A DNA stretch of 64,000 bases from assembly GCF_016552165.1 (NCBI RefSeq), contig NZ_JACVDA010000001.1:1-64000 (forward strand), in the 5' to 3' direction. Source of the stretch: Parvimonas parva. GTDB taxonomy: Bacteria > Bacillota > Clostridia > Tissierellales > Peptoniphilaceae. Below the pieces are notes generated by a model. That model was given only the letters and a program-made list of their open reading frames with translations. It had not been told where the DNA came from and did no database searches. A program made the position numbers and the translations under genes. Shown in pieces: positions 29,293 to 38,090 of this stretch; position 1 is the first letter of the stretch; every line of letters begins with the position of its first letter.

Positions 29293-29307
29293 TCAGCCAC
29301 ATTAGCC

Positions 29308-29341
29308 CACAAAAAAAGTGGCTACATCGTAACCACTTTTT
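29308..29341 (-). terminator. Terminator of the subtilisin-like protease gene
   Basis: It has the same stem, loop and seven-T run as the LRR-gene terminator at 25819-25848, plus identical flanking bases. This indicates a shared 3' end from duplication or gene conversion. Confidence 0.9.
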
Positions 29342-29347
29342 CAAAAA

Positions 29348-32300
29348 CTATTTATTTGTTCTTTTTTTGTTAACAACTAATGCTATTGCTAGTGATGCAA
29401 CTGCTAATACAACAAAACTTAAAACATTTGTATCAACATTTGTTTTCTTAAGTTTATCTTGTTCTCCGGAATCTTTTCCACCGTCTTGTGGTTTTCCATC
29501 ATCTTGTGATTTTCCACCGTCTTGTGGTTTTCCGCCATCTTGGTCAGCGTTTTGTCCTGAATTTCCATTATCTTGTGGTTTTCCACCATTTTGGTCAGCA
29601 TTTTGTCCTGAATTTCCATTATCTTGTGGTTTTCCACCATCTTGTGGTTTTCCACCTTGTTGGTCATTGTCCTCAGGTTTTTTATCGTCTTCTGGTTTCT
29701 TAGATTCTTCTTTTCCATAAGAAATTGCATAGTCTGAAAAATGTTTTGTTGTAAACATTACATTCTTATCATCTTGAGTCATTGTTCCTTTTAGGCTTTC
29801 AAGTTCGCCTTTTTCATTTACATAGAAAATATCGTCAGCTGTTTTTCCTTTAGTCTTAGCGATTGAAACTTTGTATTCTCCTTTTGGAACTGTAACTTTT
29901 TTTCCCATTTTATCAACAAAGTAAATGTCATATAAATCAACATCTAGGTCTTTTAATTTTTCAACTTTATTCTTATCTTTTAATTCAGCTTTTAAAGTCC
30001 AATCTTCACTCACATGATATCCTGAAACTGAAACTTTTTTAGTTTTATCAGTTAATTTTACTGCTTTTTTAATTTTAACAATTTCTCTAACTTTATCATT
30101 TGAAACTGTAATTTCAAAAGCATCTCTGTCAACTGCATATCCTTCTGGAACTTCCACTTTGACATTATACTTTCCATTTACAACATCAACATAGAACACT
30201 TTTTTATTAAACTTACTTTGTTCAAGTTTAACTTCTTCTTTTGAATCAGCATTTACCAAAGTAACCTTAACACCTTCAGGTAATTCATCTAATCCTTCAA
30301 ATCCAATATTTACAACATCTTTAATCATTTCTTGAGCTTTGAAAATTACTCTCTTAGGTTTATTCTCTTCAACTGTAAATTTAATTGAAGTTGTTTCAAA
30401 TTTTAAAATATCATCCATTGTTGTTAATTCAACAGTGTATTCTCCAACAGGTAGAACAGTCATAATATCTCTATGGAAATTAATTCCTTTTAGATTTCCT
30501 TGGTCAACTGCAGGTGATTCATATAATTTTGTATATTTCTTTATACTATCACTTTCAAGAACTTTTCCGTCTTTATCTTTGATTACATATGATGCGCCGG
30601 GTCCCATATAGTTATCTGGATAGTTATTAATTTGTAATCTGATATTAACTTCTCCATATCCTTTTTCTATTACTTCTTCTTTTTGTCTTGTTTCAAATAC
30701 GACTTCAGCAATTTTTCCTTGTTCAACTGTTACATTTTTTGTATTTTCTTTTAGTGGCTCATAAACATTAGGTATTTCGGAAATAGAAATTTGATGAGTT
30801 CCTGGAGAAATATTAACTAATTCATTAATATAACTAAAATTACCCATTTCATACCATGCTTTACCCTCAACATTTATACCAACTTTTTCTCTCCAATTAA
30901 TTTCAATTGGGAACATATTTAATTTTTCTGAACCTTCTATATGTTTTCCTTCAAAATCTTTGTAATTTGTTACTCTAAAAATTGGCTTAATATTTGCACC
31001 AAAATCTTGTGGAACAAATTGTGGATCAACATATTCTGAACCGTCTAAATTAAGAGATGCCATATTTCCGGCATAGTCAAATGTATGAATATAAATATTC
31101 TTATGGTCAATTCCGTTTGGAACTTCAAAATTACCATCAGCATTTGATTCTATCCAGCACATTTTTCCATCTGAATCAATATATCTCAAGACAGTTTCTT
31201 CAACACCACTTAAATTATCTGTAATTTCAGGTTTGTAGATATTTCCTTCTACTTTTGGTGTTGCAATCTTTGGAGCAGTAACATCAAGCTTAACTTCAAA
31301 TTCTAATTTTTGGTCAGTCATAGCCTGGCCACCAACTTCAGAATTTGCCATAACAACATATTTATATTTTCCTTCAGGAAGTGGTTTATTATTAACCATT
31401 CCGTTCCAGTAAGTTGCCTCTATGAAAGTAGATTTTGGAACTTTTGGATTGTAGTTATTGCTGTTCTTTGCTCCATATCCTGAGCCATTTTTGTAAACTA
31501 ATTCATTATTTTCATTAAATACTTCAACTCTAACATATTGTGAATTTCTAAAGAATACACCTTTGAACATAGCGAAGTCTTTGTTATTATCTCCATTTGG
31601 AGAAATTGCTAAATTATCTTTTGAAAATTCAAAATTTCTAACATTGAATCCTAGAGGAATTTCCCCCATATTTCCAACAAAATTATACATTTGTCTGTTA
31701 TTATCTTCCCATTGTTTTGCTCTTGCAAATGGATTGTTTTCGACAGTTATAAGTGAAGTAAAGTTTCCGGTAAATACATTTTCTTGCATTGTATAAATTG
31801 GTAATTCTTTGTTTTTAATGTTAAAATCATAAACCGGTTTTTCCCAAAGAGGTACATTTGCCCATTTTCCTTTGAATCCACTAAATGGAATACTGATTTC
31901 TTTTCCTCCGTCTTTTGCGTCATTGAAGAATACAAAGCCTTCTAAGAAATATCCTTTTGGCATCTCTTTAATTAATTGAGCATCAAAACTACTTGCATCA
32001 ACAGTGATTGTTACATTTACAGTTTCTCCACCTTTAACAGTAATTTCTTTTCCTTCAATTGTATCTAAAGTCTTTGTCTTTAAAGCAAATCTTCCATTTT
32101 CAGTAGCATCTGTACCTAAAACAGTTTTATATTTTAAAGTTTTTGTTTCTTTTCCAATATTTACAACTTTTAAATTAATATCAAATTTACTATCAACGTC
32201 ATGTAACCAAACTTTCGGATTATCTTTGCTATCAACAACATAAATTTCACTACTTGTTGCTTTTTCAACATTTATAGCACCAGCACCTTGTTTTCTAGGA

Positions 32301-34258
32301 GAAACATAATTTTCAGTTCCTTTTTCCTTAACAGGATCAGCTGTACTCATCATCATAGCTTTTAAAATATCATACTCTTTTTCTCCGGTAATTTCAGGAT
32401 GTCTTTTATTCAAACTTTCTCTTACAAGAGTAACAGCACCTGCAACATGAGGAGTTGCCATTGAAGTACCATTCATAGACATATAGTTATTATTATTTAT
32501 TGAAGAATAAATAAGTCCGCCCGGAGCAGTTATATCCGGTTTAAAAGTACCGTCAGATGCCCAACCATAAGATGAGAAATCTGTTAATTCTCCACCTTTT
32601 GCATAAGGTACGACAGTTAATTGTCTTACAAATTTAACTTTTTTATTTATATTAGTTTTTAACAATTCTCCGGATTTATTTCCAACAAATACAGAAGGAA
32701 TTTTAACTTGAGGTCTTTGTTGTCCAAAATCCATAAGCATAATATCGTCTCCACCTTGCTCGTGGTTATATATTATAACACCCTTAGCGCCATGTTTTTC
32801 AGCTAAAATGATTTTATCTGCAAAACTTTTAACCCCTCTTTTTACAACAACTATCTTATCTTTAACTTCTTTATTAGCATAGTCAGATTCTTCATTTCCA
32901 AGACCAACTTCAACCATATCATAAGTTTGTTCAGCTTGTCCCGGTGCAATGAAATCTTTATTTTCATCTAAATCACCTTTATCATCAACACCTTTGATGA
33001 AATCTGCTGTTCTAATTAAACCGTCAACACCTTCAATAGTGATTGTTCTAATTCTTTCAACAGTTGTATTCATAGCTGCAACGGCTAAAGAATCTTTTGC
33101 AACTGCAGGACTTCCAACAGTACCATAGTCAGGATTTGTTACAGGAGGCTTTTCAGTAAATGCACCGAAATGTCCGTCATTACCTGCCGCAATAGCAACG
33201 ATAACTCCCATTTTTCTTGCAAACGAAATTGCTTTATCCATTGCCTTACCAACAGATGCAATTGAACCGTTAGCAGCTCCTAAACTCAAGTTAATACTAT
33301 CTGCACCAAGTTTTACAGAGTCTTCAACAGCCTTTGCATACATATGTGAAAAAGTAGTTTCTCCTTGGAACACACCCATAAAAATAAGTTGTGCCTCAGG
33401 AGCTGTTCCTATAATTCTTTCTTTTTTACTATTTCCATTTTCATCATTAAATTCCTTTTCTTCTTTAGGATTACCAACAGAAATACCTGAAACATGCATA
33501 CCATGAGAATCTTCTTTAATAGTTTCCTTTACATTTGTTCCGTTTGTATTGTAATTGTGTGCATAAACAACCTTATCATTTCTCCAACTACCATAATTAA
33601 TACCAACTTCTTGCATTTTCTTTTCCATAGAATCTTTAGTTGGATATTTTCCTTTTGAAACATCAGTAACTCTTAAAATTTCATGGTCAACATCAAGACC
33701 CGTATCTAAAACAGCTACAACTCTACCTTGACCATTGTATTTTTTTCTAAGCTCATCAGTAACTTTCATCAAATTGTTTGAATCAATACTTCTTTTTCTT
33801 CTCTTAGGTCCAAATTCTTGACTGCTCTCTTTAACAGTAGGTTTTGAAAATTCATTTGAAATTTCAACTGATTCAACTAGAGCCATTTTTTCAATAGCTT
33901 TAATATTTTTTACCTTAGTCTTTAAAGCAATACCGGCGAATAATAAATCGTATTCATAAAGAGTTTCATAGCTTATATCAGCCTTTTTTAACTCTGCTTT
34001 AAAAGAATCCAGTAATACTTTTGATTTAGATTCCCTTGATTTTTTTCCTTCAGGCGTACTCAAACTAGCAAAATCTACATTTGAATCATCCTTTAAAACA
34101 ACTATGTAAGACTTTTCAGCATTTTCATCCGGAACATACTTACTTTCTGTTTTACCAATTTTTGTGCCTATATTAACATTTTCATTTGCAAAAACAGCAG
34201 ATGTACTACTTAACAATAATGAAAATGCTAATAACAGCGTCAAAAACCTTTTCTTCAT
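29348..34258 (-). CDS. Cell-envelope subtilisin-like serine protease (S8, lactocepin/C5a-peptidase type)
   Basis: This is a 1636-residue secreted protease. The signal peptide (1-25) is followed by an I9-type propeptide with basic site KRRKR (about 152-156). The catalytic domain has Asp185 (LDTGLDV), His252 (DSHGMHVSG), Asn360 (AAGND) and Ser599 (NGTSMATPHVAGA). A PA domain (about 430-540) is inserted between Asn and Ser. Fn3-like and other beta-domains follow, then the C-terminal module and GGKPQD/NSGQNAD stalk shared with the LRR protein, ending LKKTNVDTNVL, helix, KKRTNK. All catalytic residues are intact, so it is probably active. Host-protein or peptide cleavage feeding the Opp system is inferred. 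Confidence 0.95.
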   Translation of the reverse strand: MKKRFLTLLLAFSLLLSSTSAVFANENVNIGTKIGKTESKYVPDENAEKSYIVVLKDDSNVDFASLSTPEGKKSRESKSKVLLDSFKAELKKADISYETLYEYDLLFAGIALKTKVKNIKAIEKMALVESVEISNEFSKPTVKESSQEFGPKRRKRSIDSNNLMKVTDELRKKYNGQGRVVAVLDTGLDVDHEILRVTDVSKGKYPTKDSMEKKMQEVGINYGSWRNDKVVYAHNYNTNGTNVKETIKEDSHGMHVSGISVGNPKEEKEFNDENGNSKKERIIGTAPEAQLIFMGVFQGETTFSHMYAKAVEDSVKLGADSINLSLGAANGSIASVGKAMDKAISFARKMGVIVAIAAGNDGHFGAFTEKPPVTNPDYGTVGSPAVAKDSLAVAAMNTTVERIRTITIEGVDGLIRTADFIKGVDDKGDLDENKDFIAPGQAEQTYDMVEVGLGNEESDYANKEVKDKIVVVKRGVKSFADKIILAEKHGAKGVIIYNHEQGGDDIMLMDFGQQRPQVKIPSVFVGNKSGELLKTNINKKVKFVRQLTVVPYAKGGELTDFSSYGWASDGTFKPDITAPGGLIYSSINNNNYMSMNGTSMATPHVAGAVTLVRESLNKRHPEITGEKEYDILKAMMMSTADPVKEKGTENYVSPRKQGAGAINVEKATSSEIYVVDSKDNPKVWLHDVDSKFDINLKVVNIGKETKTLKYKTVLGTDATENGRFALKTKTLDTIEGKEITVKGGETVNVTITVDASSFDAQLIKEMPKGYFLEGFVFFNDAKDGGKEISIPFSGFKGKWANVPLWEKPVYDFNIKNKELPIYTMQENVFTGNFTSLITVENNPFARAKQWEDNNRQMYNFVGNMGEIPLGFNVRNFEFSKDNLAISPNGDNNKDFAMFKGVFFRNSQYVRVEVFNENNELVYKNGSGYGAKNSNNYNPKVPKSTFIEATYWNGMVNNKPLPEGKYKYVVMANSEVGGQAMTDQKLEFEVKLDVTAPKIATPKVEGNIYKPEITDNLSGVEETVLRYIDSDGKMCWIESNADGNFEVPNGIDHKNIYIHTFDYAGNMASLNLDGSEYVDPQFVPQDFGANIKPIFRVTNYKDFEGKHIEGSEKLNMFPIEINWREKVGINVEGKAWYEMGNFSYINELVNISPGTHQISISEIPNVYEPLKENTKNVTVEQGKIAEVVFETRQKEEVIEKGYGEVNIRLQINNYPDNYMGPGASYVIKDKDGKVLESDSIKKYTKLYESPAVDQGNLKGINFHRDIMTVLPVGEYTVELTTMDDILKFETTSIKFTVEENKPKRVIFKAQEMIKDVVNIGFEGLDELPEGVKVTLVNADSKEEVKLEQSKFNKKVFYVDVVNGKYNVKVEVPEGYAVDRDAFEITVSNDKVREIVKIKKAVKLTDKTKKVSVSGYHVSEDWTLKAELKDKNKVEKLKDLDVDLYDIYFVDKMGKKVTVPKGEYKVSIAKTKGKTADDIFYVNEKGELESLKGTMTQDDKNVMFTTKHFSDYAISYGKEESKKPEDDKKPEDNDQQGGKPQDGGKPQDNGNSGQNADQNGGKPQDNGNSGQNADQDGGKPQDGGKSQDDGKPQDGGKDSGEQDKLKKTNVDTNVLSFVVLAVASLAIALVVNKKRTNK
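29479..29670 (-). repeat. Tandem repeats coding GGKPQD and DNGNSGQNADQ units
   Basis: The stalk of the protease mixes the 18-bp GGKPQD unit with two copies of a longer unit encoding GKPQDNGNSGQNADQ. It is related to the LRR-protein stalk but not the same in order. Confidence 0.85.
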
Positions 34259-34390
34259 AGAAAAATCCCCCTTAAAATAAAAATAATTAATTATGTTAAT
34301 CCTAACACTTTAACAGTATAACATATTTAATTACTTTTGTATATACCATTTAAAGCATTTTTGTAAGAAATTATCAAACTACTAATATTT

Positions 34391-34408
34391 CTAAATTGCA
34401 AGAATAAA
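34391..34408. repeat. 18-bp direct repeat flanking the protease gene (right copy)
   Basis: Identical to 29275-29292 and in the same orientation, 5.1 kb apart, with the protease gene in between. Confidence 0.8.
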
Positions 34409-34636
34409 AAGTTGAACAAATAGCAAAAGAACTTAAAATTTCAAACTATGAATGTAAAAAATTATATAGCGTAGAACAAACTTTTAAAATACAAACACTT
34501 TGTGATTGTATATAACTATGTTATAAAGTTGAAGAAAATATAAAAACAAAACAAAACAAAACAAAGAAATATAGAATTTGAATTAGAACTTTTAATATCA
34601 AAAACGATAATTGGATAATTAAATTTATAAAATCTC

Positions 34637-34665
34637 TTGACAAATATATATATATAATATATTAT
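34637..34665 (+). promoter_or_regulatory. Promoter of the LRR/InlB-repeat protein with an AT dinucleotide spacer
   Basis: -35 TTGACA (34637-34642), 17-nt spacer, -10 TATTAT (34660-34665). Nearly all of the spacer is an (AT)n run (34644-34656), so its length could change by slippage. Confidence 0.65.
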
Positions 34666-34688
34666 ATCTTATACATAAGGAGGAAATA

Positions 34689-36539
34689 ATGAAAAAATTT
34701 AAAAGTTCACTAATGCTTATACCTTTAATTTTGACAACTGTAGCTAGTAGTAGTAACGCAAAAGAAATAAAAGAAAATAATATAGTTTTAAAAGATACAG
34801 TTAAAGATGAAAAAATAAATAAAAATAATGAAATAACTTGGGAAAAAGACGACTTTTTTACAACAAATAATGGAAAAACTTTAGGTGGAAGAGTTGAGAT
34901 TCAAACACCACAAGGAACAGAAAATGTTACTCGTTATGCTCTAACAGATAAAGGAAAAGAAAAACTAAAAAAAAATCATCATGTAGTTATTCCAGAAGGA
35001 ATAGAAATCATAGATTCTGTCGCTTTTAAGAGACCTGATCAAACGCCAGATGATGAATATATAGAGAGCGTAACTTTTCCAAGCACTCTTAAAAAAATAG
35101 GTTATGGAGCTTTTTTCTCTCAAAAAATAAAAGGAACTTTAGAAATTCCAGAGGGAGTTACTGAAATTTCTCCTGTTGCTTTTTCAAGCAATCAAATAGA
35201 AAAAGTAATACTTCCTTCTACTTTAGTTAATAATGGCTGGCATGGTATTTCTAATAGAGCTTTTCAAAATAATAAAATTAGAGAAGTTGTCTTAAACGCA
35301 AACTTTAAAAATGTAAAATTTCAAATAGATAAAAATGATAAGAATTATATGTCTGCAGGTCCTTTTGATAACCAAAATCTTGGTGAAATAACTGCTTCTG
35401 TTGGAAGTGAATTTAAAATGCCTTTTGTTATAAATCAAATTGGAGAAAGTGATATTCAAAGCATAGGTGGTTTTATGATAAATGGCAAACCTACTAGAAT
35501 AGAAGATTGTGATTTTCTAACTAAAAAAGATGGTAAATATATAGTTACAAAAGCCGGTAAATATCAAGCACAATTTATATTTTACGATTCACATGGGAAC
35601 CATCTACAATTTGGAAAAACACGCCCCGTTGCAACTATAAATTTTACTTATAACATAGTGCAAAATAACACAGTAACATTTACAGATGGTGATAAAGTTA
35701 TTAAAAAAGTAGAAGTTGAAAATGGAAAAAGTATAGATAGTGATAATATAACAGAAGATAAAGGTCAAATGCCAAACAATCCAGCTAAAGAAGGATATAC
35801 TTTTAAAGGCTGGAATACAAAAAAAGATGGAACAGGACAAGATTTTACAAAAAATACAAAAGTAACACAAGATATTATAGTATATGCAATTTATGATAAA
35901 AATACTTATGATGAAAATACTTATAAAGTAAATTATAAATTCAAATCAGAAGATGAAAAAAATTTGCCACAAGAAATTTTAAATTTATTACCAAAAGATG
36001 AAAACGAATATAAAAAAGGAACAAAAATAATACCAAAAGAGCCAAAAGAAAAAGAAATAAAAGTAAAAGATGAAAAATGGACATTTCTTGGATATAATAA
36101 AAAAGAACAAACAATAGAAGATAAAGATATAACTTTTACGGGTACATGGAAATGTACTAAAATAAAACCTATAAGTGTCTTAAATCACGCACCAGAGCTT
36201 GTTGTAATGGATAAAGAAATAACTGTTGGAGAAAATTTAGATCTTAAAGACTTAATAATAAAAGCAACAGACAAAGAAGATGGAGATTTAAAAGATAAAG
36301 TTAAAATACTAGATGATGGAGGATTTAACAAAGATAAAGTAGGAGTTTATAAAATTACATTTAAAGTAACAGATAAAGAAGGATTAAGTGTTAAAAAAAT
36401 TTCCACAGTAAAAGTTGTAGAAAAAAAGATAAAAAATAAAAAAGAAAAATTACCAAAAACATCTATTTCTACATTTGGAGTATCTTTAACAGCTTTAAGT
36501 TTACTTGGATCTATAGTTTCTAAAAAGAAAAAAAGATAA
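34689..36539 (+). CDS. Surface protein with LRR, InlB B-repeat-like and Ig-like domains
   Basis: This 616-residue product has a signal peptide (cleavage near SSNA, residue 24). It continues with BspA-type LRR units (LPSTLVNNGW, IPEGVTEISPVAFSS; about 100-210), an InlB B-repeat (KVEVENGKSIDSDNI then EGYTFKGWNTKKDGTG, about 340-405) and a second such block. A DUF5011-like Ig domain (ITVGENLDLKDLI, DKVGVYKITFKVTD, about 505-590) is followed by LPKTS, a hydrophobic helix and KKKKR. LPKTS is a near-consensus sortase signal with Ser for Gly. RBS AGGAGG precedes the ATG. It probably acts in adhesion. Confidence 0.88.
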   Translation: MKKFKSSLMLIPLILTTVASSSNAKEIKENNIVLKDTVKDEKINKNNEITWEKDDFFTTNNGKTLGGRVEIQTPQGTENVTRYALTDKGKEKLKKNHHVVIPEGIEIIDSVAFKRPDQTPDDEYIESVTFPSTLKKIGYGAFFSQKIKGTLEIPEGVTEISPVAFSSNQIEKVILPSTLVNNGWHGISNRAFQNNKIREVVLNANFKNVKFQIDKNDKNYMSAGPFDNQNLGEITASVGSEFKMPFVINQIGESDIQSIGGFMINGKPTRIEDCDFLTKKDGKYIVTKAGKYQAQFIFYDSHGNHLQFGKTRPVATINFTYNIVQNNTVTFTDGDKVIKKVEVENGKSIDSDNITEDKGQMPNNPAKEGYTFKGWNTKKDGTGQDFTKNTKVTQDIIVYAIYDKNTYDENTYKVNYKFKSEDEKNLPQEILNLLPKDENEYKKGTKIIPKEPKEKEIKVKDEKWTFLGYNKKEQTIEDKDITFTGTWKCTKIKPISVLNHAPELVVMDKEITVGENLDLKDLIIKATDKEDGDLKDKVKILDDGGFNKDKVGVYKITFKVTDKEGLSVKKISTVKVVEKKIKNKKEKLPKTSISTFGVSLTALSLLGSIVSKKKKR

Positions 36540-36573
36540 TTTAAAAACACCTACCGTCTATAAAAGGTAGGTC

Positions 36574-36615
36574 TTCATAGTGCAGACAAAGCATTAGTTT
36601 TGTCTGCACTATGAA
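36574..36615. terminator. Perfect 17-bp hairpin between convergent genes
   Basis: Arms 36574-36590 and 36599-36615 pair perfectly around an 8-nt loop. It separates the converging 616-residue gene and fic. It lacks a T-run, so a Rho-independent terminator is likely but not certain. A smaller hairpin (CTACC..GGTAG) lies at 36551-36570. Confidence 0.6.
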
Positions 36616-36647
36616 AGCAACTGTTTCCGTTGATTTTCAACTTTTTA

Positions 36648-37694
36648 CTATTTTAATCTTATATATTTTGTAGCTCTGCCTATTCCCTCTCTTTGGATTT
36701 CTCCTTCATCTACTAATTTTCTTAAAGAGCCCTCGATAGAACTTAAACTTAGAGTTGGGCAAAGCTCTCTAATATCTTGCTTTGTAAATCTTCCGATTTT
36801 CTGTGAAATTGCTTTTCTTACAAGCTCTATTGCAGGAAGCTTTTCTTCCACAATAGAAAATCTATCTTCAAATTCCTTATATCCTGCAAGAATTATACCT
36901 AATAAATATTTCATAAATAGAAAAATATCCTCATTTTCTTCATGCCAATTTAATCCTGATTTTTGAAGTGCTTCATAATAAGCTGATTTATCCTTTGCAA
37001 TCAAAGCCTCTAAAGATATATATTTACCTACACAAAAACCGCTTCTATAAAGTAAAAGGGTTGTAAGTAATCTGCTCAATCTGCCATTTCCATCATTAAA
37101 TGGATGAATACATAAAAAATCGTGAATAAAAATTGGAATAGCAATAAGCGGATCTATATTGAAATTTCCAATAACCTTATTGTACTCATTACATATATTT
37201 TCCAAAGCTTCAGGTGTTTCAAAAGGTGAAAGAGGTGTGAATAAAATTTCTGACTCTCCATTTGAATAATTTATAGTAATGTAATTTTGAATATTCTTAG
37301 TCTTTCCTGCAAGTGGATTATCCATATATTTAAACATTATTTTATGCATTTGCAAAATATAATTCTTTGAAATTGAAATGACATCAAAATTTTCATGAAT
37401 AATATTAAGAACATCTCTATACCCAGCAATCTCCTGTTCATTTCTATTTCTTGGAGTCGTCTTTTCTTCAACTAACTTTTTAAGTCTTGCACTTGTCGTA
37501 ACAATTCCCTCAATCTCATTTGAAGCCTCTGTACTTTGCATCTTTGCAATTTCAATAAGCTTATTTAATTCTTCAGGTCTTTGCTTTAAATACAATTCCT
37601 GTTTTCCTTGATACTTATAAATTGAAGCTACTAAAGATAGAATTTCAGAATCCCATTTTTTATCTTTAATTTTGGAATAATTAAAATTTCTCAT
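36648..37694 (-). CDS. Fic-family protein (AMPylase type) with C-terminal winged helix
   Basis: This 348-residue protein has the complete Fic motif HPFNDGNGRLSR (residues 197-208), which transfers AMP from ATP to target proteins. An N-terminal inhibitory-helix motif S58-NEI-E62-G63 matches the (S/T)xxxE(G/N) pattern of self-inhibited class II Fic enzymes. The C-terminus (GRFTKQDIRELCPTLSLSSI then LRKLVDEGEIQREG) reads as a winged helix. A long palindrome lies just upstream, so autoregulation is likely. No separate antitoxin is seen, as expected for class II. Confidence 0.92.
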   Translation of the reverse strand: MRNFNYSKIKDKKWDSEILSLVASIYKYQGKQELYLKQRPEELNKLIEIAKMQSTEASNEIEGIVTTSARLKKLVEEKTTPRNRNEQEIAGYRDVLNIIHENFDVISISKNYILQMHKIMFKYMDNPLAGKTKNIQNYITINYSNGESEILFTPLSPFETPEALENICNEYNKVIGNFNIDPLIAIPIFIHDFLCIHPFNDGNGRLSRLLTTLLLYRSGFCVGKYISLEALIAKDKSAYYEALQKSGLNWHEENEDIFLFMKYLLGIILAGYKEFEDRFSIVEEKLPAIELVRKAISQKIGRFTKQDIRELCPTLSLSSIEGSLRKLVDEGEIQREGIGRATKYIRLK

Positions 37695-37716
37695 TGAATT
37701 TCTCCTTAAAATAATT

Positions 37717-37751
37717 TTATCCCTTAAAATATATCATATTTTAAGGGATAA
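37717..37751 (-). promoter_or_regulatory. Operator-like palindrome upstream of fic
   Basis: TTATCCCTTAAAATAT (37717-37732) is the exact inverted complement of 37736-37751, with a 3-nt centre. A further half-site (ATATTTAAGGG) follows at 37757-37767. The palindrome begins 23 bp from the fic start codon. A protein-binding operator is inferred. Confidence 0.65.
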
Positions 37752-37852
37752 ATCAATATTTAAGGGCAAAATTTTTATAAAAATTAATATACAATTTTTG
37801 AAGCTTATTAACTTTTAACGTCTAGCTATTAAACGAAGACTATTCTCTTATA

Positions 37853-37986
37853 CGTCATCTCGACTGTAACGAAGCGAAGCTGAGTGTAATGAATCTAGCC
37901 CTAACTTAGATTATTTACTTGTAAATAATCTAAGTTAGGGCTAGATTCGCTTCGTTTCGCTTTGTTCAACTCCGGTCGAGATGACG
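37853..37986. mobile_element. MITE-like palindromic repeat element
   Basis: A 134-bp palindrome has outer arms CGTCATCTCGAC (37853-37864) and its inverted complement at 37975-37986. Inside is a perfect 28-bp inverted repeat (37891-37918 and 37921-37948) with a 2-nt centre, and the intervening GAAGCGAAGC/GCTTCGTTTCG stretches are imperfectly paired. It encodes nothing. It lies in the fic-AbiV gap and is much richer in G+C than its surroundings. Confidence 0.7.
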
Positions 37987-38060
37987 TGTTGGGGGAGCCT
38001 TTATTCGCATAGTATTATGACGTGAAATATTTATTTAAAATCAACTATCTTCCCCCAAAT

Positions 38061-38090
38061 AAAAAATCAACAGATTTCCGTTGATTTTTT
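38061..38090. terminator. Hairpin terminator in the fic-AbiV gap
   Basis: AAAAAATCAAC pairs with GTTGATTTTTT around an 8-nt loop. The A/T tails make it usable on both strands. The same family occurs after the sigma-factor gene at 43866-43898. On the minus strand it is about 290 bp after the AbiV stop. Confidence 0.75.

Larger units (their letters stand above)
34259..34688. other. Divergent intergenic region with a decayed ORF and a promoter
   Basis: Between the two divergent surface genes I find the right copy of the 18-bp repeat (34391-34408), then a plus-strand remnant of about 33 codons without a start (VEQIAKELKISNYECKKLYS, ends at 34515). An (AAAAC)n run of about four to five units lies near 34543-34566. 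The remnant resembles part of a helix-turn-helix protein but is too short to name. Confidence 0.5.

Noticed and set aside
26040-29700. Long frames opposite or shifted from the stalk repeats (Pro/Ser/Phe- or His/Asn-rich)
   Set aside because: They are frame shadows of the 18-bp repeats that encode the stalks; codon use and context support only the minus-strand surface proteins.
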